Part shown: in pieces, positions 26,550 to 35,816 of the stretch
Layout: the number at the start of each line of letters is the position of its first letter
Position numbering within the stretch: the stretch's first letter is position 1
Assembly: GCF_027497495.1 (NCBI RefSeq)
Contig: NZ_CP114205.1
Location: 1,488,001 to 1,552,000 of the forward strand
Origin: Streptomyces tubercidicus
GTDB taxonomy: Bacteria; Actinomycetota; Actinomycetes; Streptomycetales; Streptomycetaceae
Length of the DNA: 64,000 nucleotides
Direction: 5' to 3'
Notes under the pieces: model-generated
What the model was told of the DNA's origin: nothing
Seen by the model: the letters and a program-made list of their open reading frames with translations, nothing else
The model's database searches: none
Program-made: the position numbers and the translations under genes

Positions 26550-27086
26550 TCACGCCGCGTATACGGGCAGTTGAGCGCCGAGTTGGGCCCGCAGCCTCGT
26601 GAGACCGCGGGCGGACTGACTCTTCACGTTTCCCTCCGAACAGCCCAGGATCCCCGCCACCTCCGCCACCGGCAGATCGCACAAGTAGCGCAGCACGAGC
26701 ACGGCGCGCTGCCGGGCCGGGACGCGCAGCAGCGCCGTGTAAACGACGGTGCGCGTCTCGATGTCCGGCACGTCGGCAGCGGGCGGCAGCCCCGGGGTTT
26801 CGTGCGGGGATCCCGACAGGCGCACCCGCGCCCATTCGAGCCGCTGCTCGTTGAGGAAGCACCGGACGAGCATGGTGTGCACATAGCGGTTCAGGTCGTC
26901 GGCCGCGCGGGCGCGCCACCAGTGGACGTACAGCTTGGTGAGGGTGGTCTGCACGACGTCGTCGGCGCGGTGGGCGTCCTTGCAGAGCAGGTGGGCGATG
27001 CGGCGGAGGGTGGGCAGCCTGGCGGAGACGTACGCCGTGTACGCCCGCTCGGCCTCGATACGGTCCTTCGGTCCGATCTCGGTCAT
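26550..27086 (-). CDS. SigE-family RNA polymerase sigma factor (ECF-type)
   Basis: A 178-residue group IV sigma factor. Region 2 spans ~15-80 (AYTAYVSARLPTLRRIAHLL, then DDVVQTTLTKLYVHW). Region 4 spans ~115-170 (RQRAVLVLRYLCDLPVAEVA, then GCSEGNVKSQSARGLTRLR). The AYTAYV.AR start and GNVKSQ.ARGL helix define the SigE-like Streptomyces group, members of which often have a membrane anti-sigma partner next door. None is adjacent here; the upstream neighbour is a glycosyltransferase separated by a palindromic element. Confidence 0.9.
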   Translation of the reverse strand: MTEIGPKDRIEAERAYTAYVSARLPTLRRIAHLLCKDAHRADDVVQTTLTKLYVHWWRARAADDLNRYVHTMLVRCFLNEQRLEWARVRLSGSPHETPGLPPAADVPDIETRTVVYTALLRVPARQRAVLVLRYLCDLPVAEVAGILGCSEGNVKSQSARGLTRLRAQLGAQLPVYAA

Positions 27087-27125
27087 GTCCTGCCGCTCAC
27101 ACTCTCGCGTTCAGCCCGCTTTCCA

Positions 27126-27187
27126 GGCCCTGTCGTCAAACTCCCGCCTGCCCTTCGGGCAGACGACGGGAGTTTGACGACAGGACC
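27126..27187. repeat. Near-perfect 60-base palindrome (MITE or IS-end-like)
   Basis: Arms CCTGTCGTCAAACTCCCG (27129-27146) and its reverse complement (27167-27184) are perfect over 18 bases, with an inner hairpin TGCCC-TTC-GGGCA (27149-27161). The outer GGCCCTGTCGTC ends resemble terminal repeats of Streptomyces IS5-type elements as I recall them. It abuts the glycosyltransferase stop codon, so it may serve as that gene's terminator. Confidence 0.7.
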
Positions 27188-29811
27188 TAGCCCCCGCCGG
27201 TGTCCCCGTGCACCTGCCACACCCAGACGCCGCCGATCCACCGTCCTGGCGCCCCCATCAGCCGCTGCACAGTGAGACGTAGCGCCTGGTCTCCCGGTTG
27301 CGGAGCGAGCACGACCGCTCCCGCCCGCCAGAAGCGCAGGTCCTCTCGGGCTGCCCGTCGCTGCGCCGGGCCGATGTCCGGGACCCGGCCGGTGCGGCTG
27401 ACGTCCTTCAGGAGGGCGGAGGTGGCGCGGGGCACCGGGCCGTAGATGCCGGTCCGCTCGGGCCCGTACGGTCCGTTGAAGTAGCCGCCGGGCAGCGGGA
27501 AGCCGAGGCCGGCGGTGGTCTGCCAGTGCAGGGCTTCGGCGCTGCCGGGGTCGGGCAGCGGCACGGGGACGAGCGTGCGGCCCGCCGGTACGGAAGCGCG
27601 CCAGGTGCCCTCGGCGATGAAGGAGGGGACGGGGGTACGGTCGGCGGTGGTCGGCGGCGTGGGCACGATCGGGAGGACTGCGGCGGTGACGGCCGCCCAC
27701 CCCACGGCTCTCAGCACCCGGTCCTCGGCGGCCACCCGCCCGGTGGAGCCGGCGCGCCGGGCCTGAGCGTCCCAGCGGTCGCAGGCGAGGGCCAGGAGGA
27801 TGCCGAGCGCGGGTACCGCCACCATCGCCATCCGCGATTCGATGACCGATTCGAAGAGCGGCAGGTCGTGGAGCAACCGCCATGGCCCCGGCAGCGTGAC
27901 GTCCGTGCCCGGCACCGGGATCGTGCGGCCCAGGGACAGCAGCACCGCCCCGAAGGCGACCGCCGCCAGCCCGCGGACCCGGGGCTCCCGCCACAACCAC
28001 ACCACCAGCACGACGGTCAGCGCGGCGAGCGGCCAGCCGAAGAAGGCGTTCTGCTCGGTGCGGTTGAGGGCGAGGGCGTCGGCCGTGGCCGGGTCCCCCG
28101 CCAGCGAGCGGCCCGCGAACTCCAGCAGCGCACGCGGCGAGTTGCCCGACGGTCCGTGCAGCACGCTGCGATAGCTCTGGGCGCCGAAGAACTGCCGGCC
28201 GAGCGGATAGCCGAGCAGCAGCAAGGAGACACCCGCGGCGACGGCCAGGCCACGGGCAAGGGTGCGCCAGACCGTCCGAACGACGGCGGGACGCGCGGCC
28301 ACGTAGCCCACCGCGAAGAGCAGCAGGCCGACGGCTGCCAGCAGCAGCGCCTCCTCACCGAGGAAGATCTGGTAGGTCAGGAGGAGGCCGAGGATCACAC
28401 CGTCCCGGACGGTACGGCGGCGCGTGGCTCCGCCGCTCTCGTCATGGCCGCCCCGGTCCTGGTCGCCGCCGTCCCGGCCGCCACCGTCCCGGCCGCGCGC
28501 CTCGCACAGCCTCAGCAGCCGGTCGGTGATCAGCGGCATCATGAACAGCACAGCGAAGTTCGGGTGCGCGTTGGCGTGCGAGATCATCGGCGGTGCGAAG
28601 GCGCACAGGGCCCCGCCGAGCGCGGCAGCCCGGCGGGACCGTACGCATCGTTTGAGGAGCAGCCAGTACCACGTGGCCGCCGTCGCGGCCAGGCCGCCGG
28701 TCAGCACCAGCGTCCAGGTCACGCCGGGTCCGAAGAGCGCGGTGACGGGCGCGAGCGGGACGGACAGCCCGAGCATGGCGGTGTTCGCCATCAGGTTCAC
28801 ACCCAGCGGATGGTTCTGCAGGGTGGTGAAGAACGGGTCGTGCAGCCCGAAGACTTGGTGCGCGGTGACCGCGAAGAACCACTCCCACTGGTTCTGGTCC
28901 TGCCCGCTGTCCGTCAGATAGCTTCCGCCGAGGTCGGCCCACAACCCCTTGAAGAGCCATACGGACACCAGCAGATAGCCGAGCACCACCACCCGGTCGG
29001 CGGGCCGCACCCTTCGCAGGGCGCCACGCGCTCGCAGCCGCACCAGCTCCAGGAGGACTCCGGCGTAGTCCAGCGCGCGCACCTTGGACCCCGGCTGGTG
29101 CGCCCAGCACACCGGCACCTCGGCCACCGGCCACTTCGCCTCGTGGAACATCCGCAGAATCTCGATGTCGATGCCCCAGCCGTCGACCCGCGAACGCCCG
29201 AAGGCCGCGCGCGCCTGGTCGCCGTCGAAGAGCTTGAAGCCACACTGCGTATCACGGACACCGGGCACGGCGACCGCCCGTATCACCCGGTTTCCCACCC
29301 GGCCGAGCAGCTTCCGCAGCGGATGCTGGCACACCTCGACGCGTGCGCCCGCCTGCGCGCGGGACCCGATCGCGGCGGCGTAACCCGCGTCGAGCTGGTC
29401 ATGCAGCAGGGCCAACTCCTCGATGGGAGTGGCCAGATCGGCGTCGGTCACCAACACCCGGCCGCCCCGCGAGGCGAGCACCCCCAGGCGCACCGCGTGG
29501 CCCTTGCCGTGGTTGCGCGCGGGCGAGGCGGCCGGTCCGGGGTCCGGCGGCGCCCCCACCAGCCGGATCCGCGGCTCGGCCACCGCCGCCTCACGGACCG
29601 CGGCCGCGGTGGCGTCCGTGGAACCGTCGTCGACGACGATCAGCTCCCAGCCGGCGTGCCGGCCGGGAGAGGAACGCAGATAGCGGCAGATCGCATCGAG
29701 GGTCCGAGGCAGCCGGTGCTCCTCGTTGTACGCGGGCACCACCACCGTCAGGTCGACGGTGTCGGCCGTCGGCAGGCCGGTGGCGGCGGGGAGAGAAGAA
29801 GAGTGCAGCAC
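27187..29811 (-). CDS. GT2 glycosyltransferase fused to large membrane domain
   Basis: An 874-residue protein. Residues ~20-255 are a family 2 glycosyltransferase of the dolichyl-phosphate glucosyl/mannosyl type: VVVPAYNEEHRLPRTL, VVDDGSTD, the metal-binding TDADLAT and GFKLFDG. The rest (~280-780) has about ten membrane helices followed by a soluble C-terminal part ending GVWVWQVHG, resembling polyprenol-dependent membrane glycosyltransferases. A Gly/Arg/Asp low-complexity linker (GRDGGGRDGGDQDRGG) lies near 440. It probably makes a lipid-linked sugar and transfers it outside the membrane. The start is GTG 29811 with a weak ribosome-binding site. The stop touches the palindrome at 27126-27187. 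Confidence 0.85.
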   Translation of the reverse strand: MLHSSSLPAATGLPTADTVDLTVVVPAYNEEHRLPRTLDAICRYLRSSPGRHAGWELIVVDDGSTDATAAAVREAAVAEPRIRLVGAPPDPGPAASPARNHGKGHAVRLGVLASRGGRVLVTDADLATPIEELALLHDQLDAGYAAAIGSRAQAGARVEVCQHPLRKLLGRVGNRVIRAVAVPGVRDTQCGFKLFDGDQARAAFGRSRVDGWGIDIEILRMFHEAKWPVAEVPVCWAHQPGSKVRALDYAGVLLELVRLRARGALRRVRPADRVVVLGYLLVSVWLFKGLWADLGGSYLTDSGQDQNQWEWFFAVTAHQVFGLHDPFFTTLQNHPLGVNLMANTAMLGLSVPLAPVTALFGPGVTWTLVLTGGLAATAATWYWLLLKRCVRSRRAAALGGALCAFAPPMISHANAHPNFAVLFMMPLITDRLLRLCEARGRDGGGRDGGDQDRGGHDESGGATRRRTVRDGVILGLLLTYQIFLGEEALLLAAVGLLLFAVGYVAARPAVVRTVWRTLARGLAVAAGVSLLLLGYPLGRQFFGAQSYRSVLHGPSGNSPRALLEFAGRSLAGDPATADALALNRTEQNAFFGWPLAALTVVLVVWLWREPRVRGLAAVAFGAVLLSLGRTIPVPGTDVTLPGPWRLLHDLPLFESVIESRMAMVAVPALGILLALACDRWDAQARRAGSTGRVAAEDRVLRAVGWAAVTAAVLPIVPTPPTTADRTPVPSFIAEGTWRASVPAGRTLVPVPLPDPGSAEALHWQTTAGLGFPLPGGYFNGPYGPERTGIYGPVPRATSALLKDVSRTGRVPDIGPAQRRAAREDLRFWRAGAVVLAPQPGDQALRLTVQRLMGAPGRWIGGVWVWQVHGDTGGG

Positions 29812-29964
29812 GCCTCAGGGACCACACGGGACCGCCGACGGGTTGCATGTCCTGCGTCACACAAGATCAACGCGGCGGGCCGGCTGCGTGACACCAGGGG
29901 CGTGCCGTCGTACCGCAGTGACGAGGTCTGCCGGCGCCCGCGATGAGCGCTTCGCAGCGGCGTA

Positions 29965-32454
29965 TCACCCGCTCGTGTGCAGGGCGTCGACGACCGCCAT
30001 ACGGCGCACCCGGCGGGCGGGCAGGACCGAGGCCGCGATGCCGGTGAGCGCGGTGGCCGCGAGGATGCCGAGCACCGTCAGGGCCGTGCCGTCGGACGAT
30101 GCCAGGATGGTGAGGGGCGAACCACCGAGGATTGAGCGGACCGCCAGTACTCCGTACACCAGGCCGAGGACGGTGCCGGCGACCGCGCCGGTCAGCGCGA
30201 GCAGTACGGATTCCAGGGTGAGCATCTCGCGTAGTTGCCTGCCCGACATGCCGATGGCACGCAGCATGCCGAACTCGCGGGTGCGCTCCTCGACCGCGAG
30301 CATCAGGGTGGCGGCCACGCCCAGGGCGGCGATGGCCATGGAGAACCCGAGCAGGGTGGTGATCACGAGCAGCATCCGGTCGAGCAGCTGGCGGACGGAG
30401 TTGAGTTTCGCCGCGGCGTCGGAGACCTGGATGTGCGGATAGTCGGACAGCGCCCGGTCTAGTGCCTTGCGGGCGGCGTCGTGGTCGGAGCCGTCGGCCG
30501 GGTCCAGGCATACCGCGGCCACGGTCGTCGCGCCCGGGGCGAGCCGGTCGAGGGTGTGCTCGGTGACGTACATATCTGCTCCGGGGAGCAGCGTGTCCAG
30601 CCAGGAGGAGTGGTCGGTCTCGGCTGCCAGGCGGGTACCGGCCACCGTGACCGAGCCGCGCGCGGTGTCGGTCAGCGCCTGACCGTCTTTCAGCGCGCGT
30701 GCCTCGGGTACACCCTTGGCGTCCTCGTTGAACTGTGCGGGGTCGGCGGCGATGACCAGGCTCTTGTGCCCGTTGACGGTGAGGTGTGCGGCACGGACCG
30801 GTGTGAGGGTCAACTCCGGTTGCCTGCGCAGGGATTCCACGGCGCCGGCGGGCACCTTGTTGTCCGAGGCGTTCAGGGTGAACACGGCAGGCACCCTCGA
30901 CGACATCTTGGACTCCATGTCGCCGCTGGTGGCGCCGATCGCGGTGACCGCCGAGACGGCGACGGTGACGCCGACGAGCATCGCGGAGGCGGCGGCGCTG
31001 GTGCGGCGCGCGTTCGACCTCAGCTGCTGTGTAGCCAGCTTGCCGGTCGTGCCGAGCCACCGGCGGGCCGGGAAACCCAGGAGTCCGACCAGAGGTGGCA
31101 GCAGATGCTGGGCGAACCTGAGCACCGCGAAGAAGCTGCAGATGGCACCGATGGTCACGTCGAGCAGCGCCAGGGAACCGCGGAACAGACCGACCGTGAG
31201 CATATAGACGCCGAAGATCAGGAGCAGCACGGAGAAGATCTGGCGCACGTCCTTGCGCCCCGGCTCGGGAAGCGTCGCGGACCCGCTCTGGGCGAGCGCG
31301 GCCACCGGAGGCACGGCGGCGGCCGCCTTGGCGGGCTTACGGACCGCCCACACGGTGAGCAGGGCTCCGAAGAGGCCGGCCAGGACGAAGGCGATCCAGT
31401 GCGGCAGCAGAGAGATCTTGACGGGGCCGAGGTCCGCGAAGGTGCGCAGCAGCCACGTGCCCAGGACGCACGCGCCGCCGCCCGCGGCGAGACCCGTGGC
31501 CGAAGCGAGAACGCCGAGCATGAGCCCCTGGCGGCGGATGATCCGGCGCACCTGGTCGCGGTCGGCACCGATGCAGCGCAGCAGGGCCAGTTGGCGGGCG
31601 CGCTGGGCGAGGACCACGGAAAAGGTGTTGGTGACGACCATGCGCGCCACCGCCATCGCGATCATCACGAACGACAGCGCGGCCGACAGCACGATCAGGT
31701 ACAAGGTCCCGCCCGCCTTCTTCGCACTGTCGACCGCCCCGGCGTGGGTGACGACGGACGCGTTGCCGTCCAGTGCCTTCTTCACCGCCTTGGCGGTGGC
31801 GGAGGCGTCCGCACCCTCACGGATATCGATGTCGAGCTGCGTGCTGGTCAGCCCGGTCGCGTACGTCTTCATCGCCTCGTACGGCACACCGATCGCGGCC
31901 TGCGAGCCGAGGGTCGTCGAAGAGCTGGTGTCCAGCAGGCCGGTCAGCTTGACGCCCGCTGCCTTGCCGTCGGGCTTGACGAGCCGGACGGTGTCCCCGG
32001 GCCGGGCACCCAAACGCTCCGCGGTCCCCCGATCGAGGACGGCTTCGTCCGGGCCCTGGGGCCAGCGGCCGCCGTCAAGCCGCTGCCAGCGCAGCTTGGC
32101 GTCGGCGGCGATCGAGGTGACCACGGCACGGTCGTCCAGGAGACGGTGCCCGGAGGGGCCGGCCACTTTCCCGGCCCCGAGAACCCGCTCGCTCACCCGG
32201 GTCACCGACGCCACGTCGCCGGCCCGCGCCGCCGCTCCCTTGGGCAGGCCACGCCCGGAGTCGGGGACCGCCTGGAGATCGGCGTCGCCGACCTCCACGG
32301 TCGCGCTCTGGGAGTAGAACTGCACCAGCGCGCCGCTCCCGCCCACGGAAAGCACCAGGAACGCCACACCCACGGCGATGGCGACCCCAGTGAGCACCAA
32401 CTGACGCAATTGGGCCCGGAAATCTTTGACGGCGAAGCTGGACAGTCTCTTCAT
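29965..32454 (-). CDS. FtsX-type ABC transporter permease, no adjacent ATPase
   Basis: An 829-residue MacB/FtsX-like permease: an N-terminal helix after MKRLSSFAVKDFRAQLRQL, an extracellular domain (~45-260), three helices with the first FtsX domain (~265-390), a second extracellular domain and a C-terminal FtsX domain with EERTREFGMLRAIGMSGRQL. This coupling segment contacts an ABC ATPase, yet no ATPase gene is found on either side. It must use an ATPase encoded elsewhere, or the partner was lost. Likely substrates of the family are lipoproteins, peptides or lipids. Confidence 0.88.
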   Translation of the reverse strand: MKRLSSFAVKDFRAQLRQLVLTGVAIAVGVAFLVLSVGGSGALVQFYSQSATVEVGDADLQAVPDSGRGLPKGAAARAGDVASVTRVSERVLGAGKVAGPSGHRLLDDRAVVTSIAADAKLRWQRLDGGRWPQGPDEAVLDRGTAERLGARPGDTVRLVKPDGKAAGVKLTGLLDTSSSTTLGSQAAIGVPYEAMKTYATGLTSTQLDIDIREGADASATAKAVKKALDGNASVVTHAGAVDSAKKAGGTLYLIVLSAALSFVMIAMAVARMVVTNTFSVVLAQRARQLALLRCIGADRDQVRRIIRRQGLMLGVLASATGLAAGGGACVLGTWLLRTFADLGPVKISLLPHWIAFVLAGLFGALLTVWAVRKPAKAAAAVPPVAALAQSGSATLPEPGRKDVRQIFSVLLLIFGVYMLTVGLFRGSLALLDVTIGAICSFFAVLRFAQHLLPPLVGLLGFPARRWLGTTGKLATQQLRSNARRTSAAASAMLVGVTVAVSAVTAIGATSGDMESKMSSRVPAVFTLNASDNKVPAGAVESLRRQPELTLTPVRAAHLTVNGHKSLVIAADPAQFNEDAKGVPEARALKDGQALTDTARGSVTVAGTRLAAETDHSSWLDTLLPGADMYVTEHTLDRLAPGATTVAAVCLDPADGSDHDAARKALDRALSDYPHIQVSDAAAKLNSVRQLLDRMLLVITTLLGFSMAIAALGVAATLMLAVEERTREFGMLRAIGMSGRQLREMLTLESVLLALTGAVAGTVLGLVYGVLAVRSILGGSPLTILASSDGTALTVLGILAATALTGIAASVLPARRVRRMAVVDALHTSG

Positions 32455-32611
32455 GGCGCGGCCACATACCTTTCCCGGTGGTCTGCCTCAACGCTATGCG
32501 CCGTCATCGGCCACTTCCGTGCCCACCAGGCACGATCGCGCGGTCGGTCTGGGGTCGCCCCGGAGGGGACCTCGTACCTCTCCGGTATGACGCCGTGGCC
32601 CGGAAAACCGA

Positions 32612-32697
32612 CCGCTGTGGCAGGCGCACAGCGAGGAGCTCCCCCAATGCTTCGTGCGCAGGGACATCCCGGAATCAATAGGCGCCGGCCCAGGTTC
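32612..32697. repeat. ~85-base direct repeat, copy A (in a 774-base gap)
   Basis: This stretch aligns with 36536-36619 (copy B) at roughly 80% by eye; both contain CACAGCGAGGA and ATCCCGGAA. It is followed by the palindrome GGCCAATTGGCC (32718-32729), which recurs at 35750-35761. The gap 32455-33228 contains no gene I can support. Copies A and B bracket the cytolysin-like gene and its neighbour. Confidence 0.65.
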
Positions 32698-33228
32698 TGT
32701 AGGTTCCCCGCGGCCGTGGCCAATTGGCCTTGAATGACCTGCGGATTTTCCGGATCGCGTGGTGGGCGATGAGCAAGAACTTCCACGCAGCGAGGCCATT
32801 GCTCGCTGATAGCCGTCAGGGTCGTGGCTTCTGTGTCTCCAGCGACCGGACCGTATCGCTTCCTCTTCGGCGCGTTCTTCCGATCGCCCTTGACGGTGTG
32901 ACGGCGGATCGCCGCTGTAGTGAAGCCGAGTCTTTGGCGGCCTCGGTCGGTGTCGTGGTCCATCCGGCGGAAGTGGAGACACCGATGGGGGCCGACCTTC
33001 GGCACACCAAGCCTCCCTGTCTCCAAGGGAGTAGCCCTGCGGGACGCTCAGACTCTGGATGGGGGCGAACAGCGTTTCATCAGTGGAACAGTCATCCGTC
33101 TCCGAGCGTGACTGGAAATACACGGAGCGCGATCACGCGGGTAATAGGTCCGCTGGAGCCGGGCAGGATGCGACGGTCCCGGCAACGACGGGACGTCGGC
33201 ACCCGGATGACGGAAGGGCAGGTAACCG

Positions 33229-34908
33229 ATGGCGCAAGCAAGCGGAGCGCAGGGGGCGGCTGTGGCGTGGGCGGTGCAGGGTGGTGACGGCAGGGTCCGG
33301 GTGGAGTGGGACGTGCCGGATGCTGCGCGCTTCGAGGTCTACCGCGTGCCGGGCGCGCCCGAGGCAAAGCGGGAGGCGTTGTGGGGCGGCCCCGTGCCGG
33401 TGGTGCAGGCCGCCACTCTGGAAAAGGTTGAACTGCCGGATCTGTCCGAGCTGCGGGCGCACCAGTACGTGATCGCTGCTTTCGCCGGAGACGGCCCGTG
33501 GCCGGCAGCCGTGGCGCCGGTGGGCGTAGGAAACCCTCAGGACAAGGCGGATATGGCGGCAGCCCTGGCCAGGTGGAAGAAGTGGCGGGAGCTGAGCCCG
33601 TACCAGGCGGACGCCAAGAGCAAGGTGGGCCCCGAACAGGTCACCCATGTCCAGGGTGTCAAGCGCACCAAGCAGACCTACACCCTGACGAAGAACCCCG
33701 ACGAGGCGATCACGTTTGATCCGAACGTGTCCATGTGCTTCCCCGGGGCGATCGTGCAGGCCAAGCCGGCCATCGAGAACGGCTACCTGATCCCGGCGGG
33801 CATCGAGGACAGCGACCGTGCGGACCTGGGCATCACGGTGGACAGGCTCACTGGCAGGAAGGAGACGGCGTCCCCGCCGTCCGCGTCCAACGTGACAGCG
33901 GCGATCGGCAAGGTGATCGGTGACGATGCCCCGGGATCCTCGGACGTCGTTTTCCGCCGGGTGGAGGCGTACGACAGTGCGGAGGTCGCTCTGGAACTGG
34001 GAATCTCCGCCAAGTACGGCGGGTTCGCTGCCTCTCTGGACATCTCAGGCAAGCGGAAGGAGACCAAGAACACTGTCCTGGTCTACCTGCGCGAGAGGGG
34101 GTTCACCGCGTTCTGCGACGTGTCCACCCCGGCGGCTCTGTTCAAGGACGACTTCACCGAGGAGAAGCTCAACAAGCTGGTCGGCGGCGGGTACATGGGG
34201 CCGGATAACCCACCGCTGCTGGTCAATAGCGTCATCTACGGCCGCATGATCGTCTTCACCTTCACTTCCACCTCGTCCGAGACCGAGATCAACGCCGCCC
34301 TCAAGGCCAGCTACAGCGGTTTCGCCGACGTCGACGCTCACGTGAAGGCCCACTACCAGGAGATCATCTCCAAGTCCGAGGTCAGCATCATCAGCAAGGG
34401 CATCACCGGTGAGCAGGTCAAGGAACTGCTCACCAAGGGCACACTCTCGGACTCTTTCGCCACCCCCCAGAAGTACAAGTCCTACGTGCGGATCGGCTAC
34501 ACCCTGCAGACCCTCGACGGCGTCCCGGCCAAGATGAGCGAGACCACCACCTACGACGCAGTCACCTGGGGAGACGGTGGCCTGGTCACCCTCAAAATCA
34601 AGAGCATGGAATTGGACGGAAAGACCGTCGAGGAATTCGGGGTCACCATCGACAAGGAAGACCTCTCCGTCACCAAGGGGAACCCGGCCACCAAGAGCCG
34701 ATCTTTCGCGGAGGACGGCTCCGGAGACCCATTCCTCATCACGGAGTTTACGGTTGGGGGAATTCACTATGGTATCGCCGGCGTCGGCAGCCCCGGCTTG
34801 CGTCTCAGCCCCAAGGAACTGGACTGGTTCGCCGGCGGTCGCACCACCTTCAGCGGTCACATCGGCGGCATGGATTTCAGCTTTAACTACGACGCCGTCA
34901 AGGGGTAG
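33229..34908 (+). CDS. Cholesterol-dependent-cytolysin-like protein
   Basis: A 559-residue protein whose residues ~150-445 follow domains 1-3 of cholesterol-dependent cytolysins. MCFPGAIVQAKPAIENG aligns with the TYPGAL..A segment, GITVDRLTG with the IDLPG strand, PPLLVNSVIYGRMIVFTF with the APPLMVSNVAYGRTIYVKL core, and YVRIGYTLQTLDGVPAKMSE with the late strand. Residues ~8-100 form an added domain resembling fibronectin type III. The C-terminal 110 residues lack the Trp-rich undecapeptide and the Thr-Leu pair of domain 4, so target recognition must differ. There is no signal peptide. ATG 33229 has AAGGGCAGG upstream. A terminator follows at 35023. Pore formation is inferred from fold only. 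Confidence 0.75.
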   Translation: MAQASGAQGAAVAWAVQGGDGRVRVEWDVPDAARFEVYRVPGAPEAKREALWGGPVPVVQAATLEKVELPDLSELRAHQYVIAAFAGDGPWPAAVAPVGVGNPQDKADMAAALARWKKWRELSPYQADAKSKVGPEQVTHVQGVKRTKQTYTLTKNPDEAITFDPNVSMCFPGAIVQAKPAIENGYLIPAGIEDSDRADLGITVDRLTGRKETASPPSASNVTAAIGKVIGDDAPGSSDVVFRRVEAYDSAEVALELGISAKYGGFAASLDISGKRKETKNTVLVYLRERGFTAFCDVSTPAALFKDDFTEEKLNKLVGGGYMGPDNPPLLVNSVIYGRMIVFTFTSTSSETEINAALKASYSGFADVDAHVKAHYQEIISKSEVSIISKGITGEQVKELLTKGTLSDSFATPQKYKSYVRIGYTLQTLDGVPAKMSETTTYDAVTWGDGGLVTLKIKSMELDGKTVEEFGVTIDKEDLSVTKGNPATKSRSFAEDGSGDPFLITEFTVGGIHYGIAGVGSPGLRLSPKELDWFAGGRTTFSGHIGGMDFSFNYDAVKG

Positions 34909-35022
34909 GGGGTTCTAGGCGCCCCAAGGCCGGCCGGGGTCCTCAGCACCAGGCCCGGATGCTGGGCCGGCCCTTGGGTGCCCCTTCCCCTGCCGTGCGG
35001 CGGCACGCGGGGGAGGAAGCGC

Positions 35023-35055
35023 GAGCCGCCTGCTGTCGATGACAGTAGGCGGCTC
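35023..35055 (+). terminator. Intrinsic terminator downstream of cytolysin-like gene
   Basis: 15-base arms GAGCCGCCTGCTGTC (35023-35037) and GACAGTAGGCGGCTC (35041-35055) with one mismatch and a GAT loop. The remainder of the gap 34909-35214 shows nothing else. Confidence 0.65.
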
Positions 35056-35214
35056 AACACCCATAGCCAGCCCCTAACCATCTCGGCTACTCACAGAAGT
35101 AGACCAAGACCCGTGATGTGACGCCTTTGGCAAGGCGATCTGGGGCGCAGCCTGCCCCCGGCCCGCCCACCTTCAGTCCCCAGACCCATCTCCCGACCAA
35201 GTTGAAGAGGAACC

Positions 35215-35610
35215 ATGCCGCTAACTACCGCGCCCTCCGCAATGGTTGTCATCAAGAAGGACGGTACGGGCCAAACCGGCTCCATGCCCCAGGACCGAGC
35301 ACAGAACTACCTGGTTGAGATCGTCACGAAAAGGCAGATGACAGAAAAGGTGGCATGTGTAAAGCAGGCCCTGACCCAGGCATTCGACGGAGGCGGTAAG
35401 CCCACCGGCAAGTACACGTTTCAGGGGCACCCGGTCCTGCACGCTAGCTCAGGGAACGGCCAGAAAAGCGCCACCCTCTTCTTCTACGACAATGCCGGCA
35501 CGCTGATGCTCTTCGCCATGGGTGAGCATGACACCTCGACAAAATACAAGATCACCATCTACGGGCAGAAGGGCACCGACTTCGCTCAGGGGAAGACCAT
35601 CTCCATCTGA
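35215..35610 (+). CDS. Small protein of unknown function next to cytolysin-like gene
   Basis: A 131-residue soluble protein with no signal peptide. It has a YLVEIVTKRQMTEKVACVKQ helix, then alternating strands (KYTFQGHPVLHASS, SATLFFYDNAGTLMLFAMGE, KYKITIYGQKG). The predicted fold is one or two helices packed on a beta-sheet. I do not recognise it. ATG 35215 has GAAGAGGA 5 bases upstream. It lies 306 bases behind the cytolysin-like gene, separated by a terminator, so it is a separate transcript of the same cassette. It could be a partner, chaperone or protective protein, but nothing in the sequence decides. Confidence 0.65.
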   Translation: MPLTTAPSAMVVIKKDGTGQTGSMPQDRAQNYLVEIVTKRQMTEKVACVKQALTQAFDGGGKPTGKYTFQGHPVLHASSGNGQKSATLFFYDNAGTLMLFAMGEHDTSTKYKITIYGQKGTDFAQGKTISI

Positions 35611-35675
35611 CGCCAGGACCCCAGCCCCTCGTGACCAGCACTGCGATCACGCTGACAGAGCCGGGAACAGCACAC

Positions 35676-35711
35676 AGCCCGACCGCCACCCGTAGGGGTG
35701 ACGGTCGGGCT
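35676..35711 (+). terminator. Intrinsic terminator
   Basis: 16-base arms AGCCCGACCGCCACCC (35676-35691) and GGGTGACGGTCGGGCT (35696-35711) with one mismatch and a four-base loop, following the small protein gene. Beyond it (35750-35790) the unit ATTGGCCA recurs three times. Confidence 0.65.
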
Positions 35712-35816
35712 GAAGTGCCTACGCTCAAAGCTTCTGGTGGTTCAATCGCGGCCAATTGGCCATTGATTGGCCATTAATGCTGGGAATTGGCCACGCTTCC
35801 GGGGAAGCTACAAGGT

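Noticed and set aside
32451..33287. Several 60-210 codon frames in the gap before the cytolysin-like gene
   Set aside because: None has a credible start, domain or codon bias; part of the region is a diverged copy of the 36.5-kb repeat.
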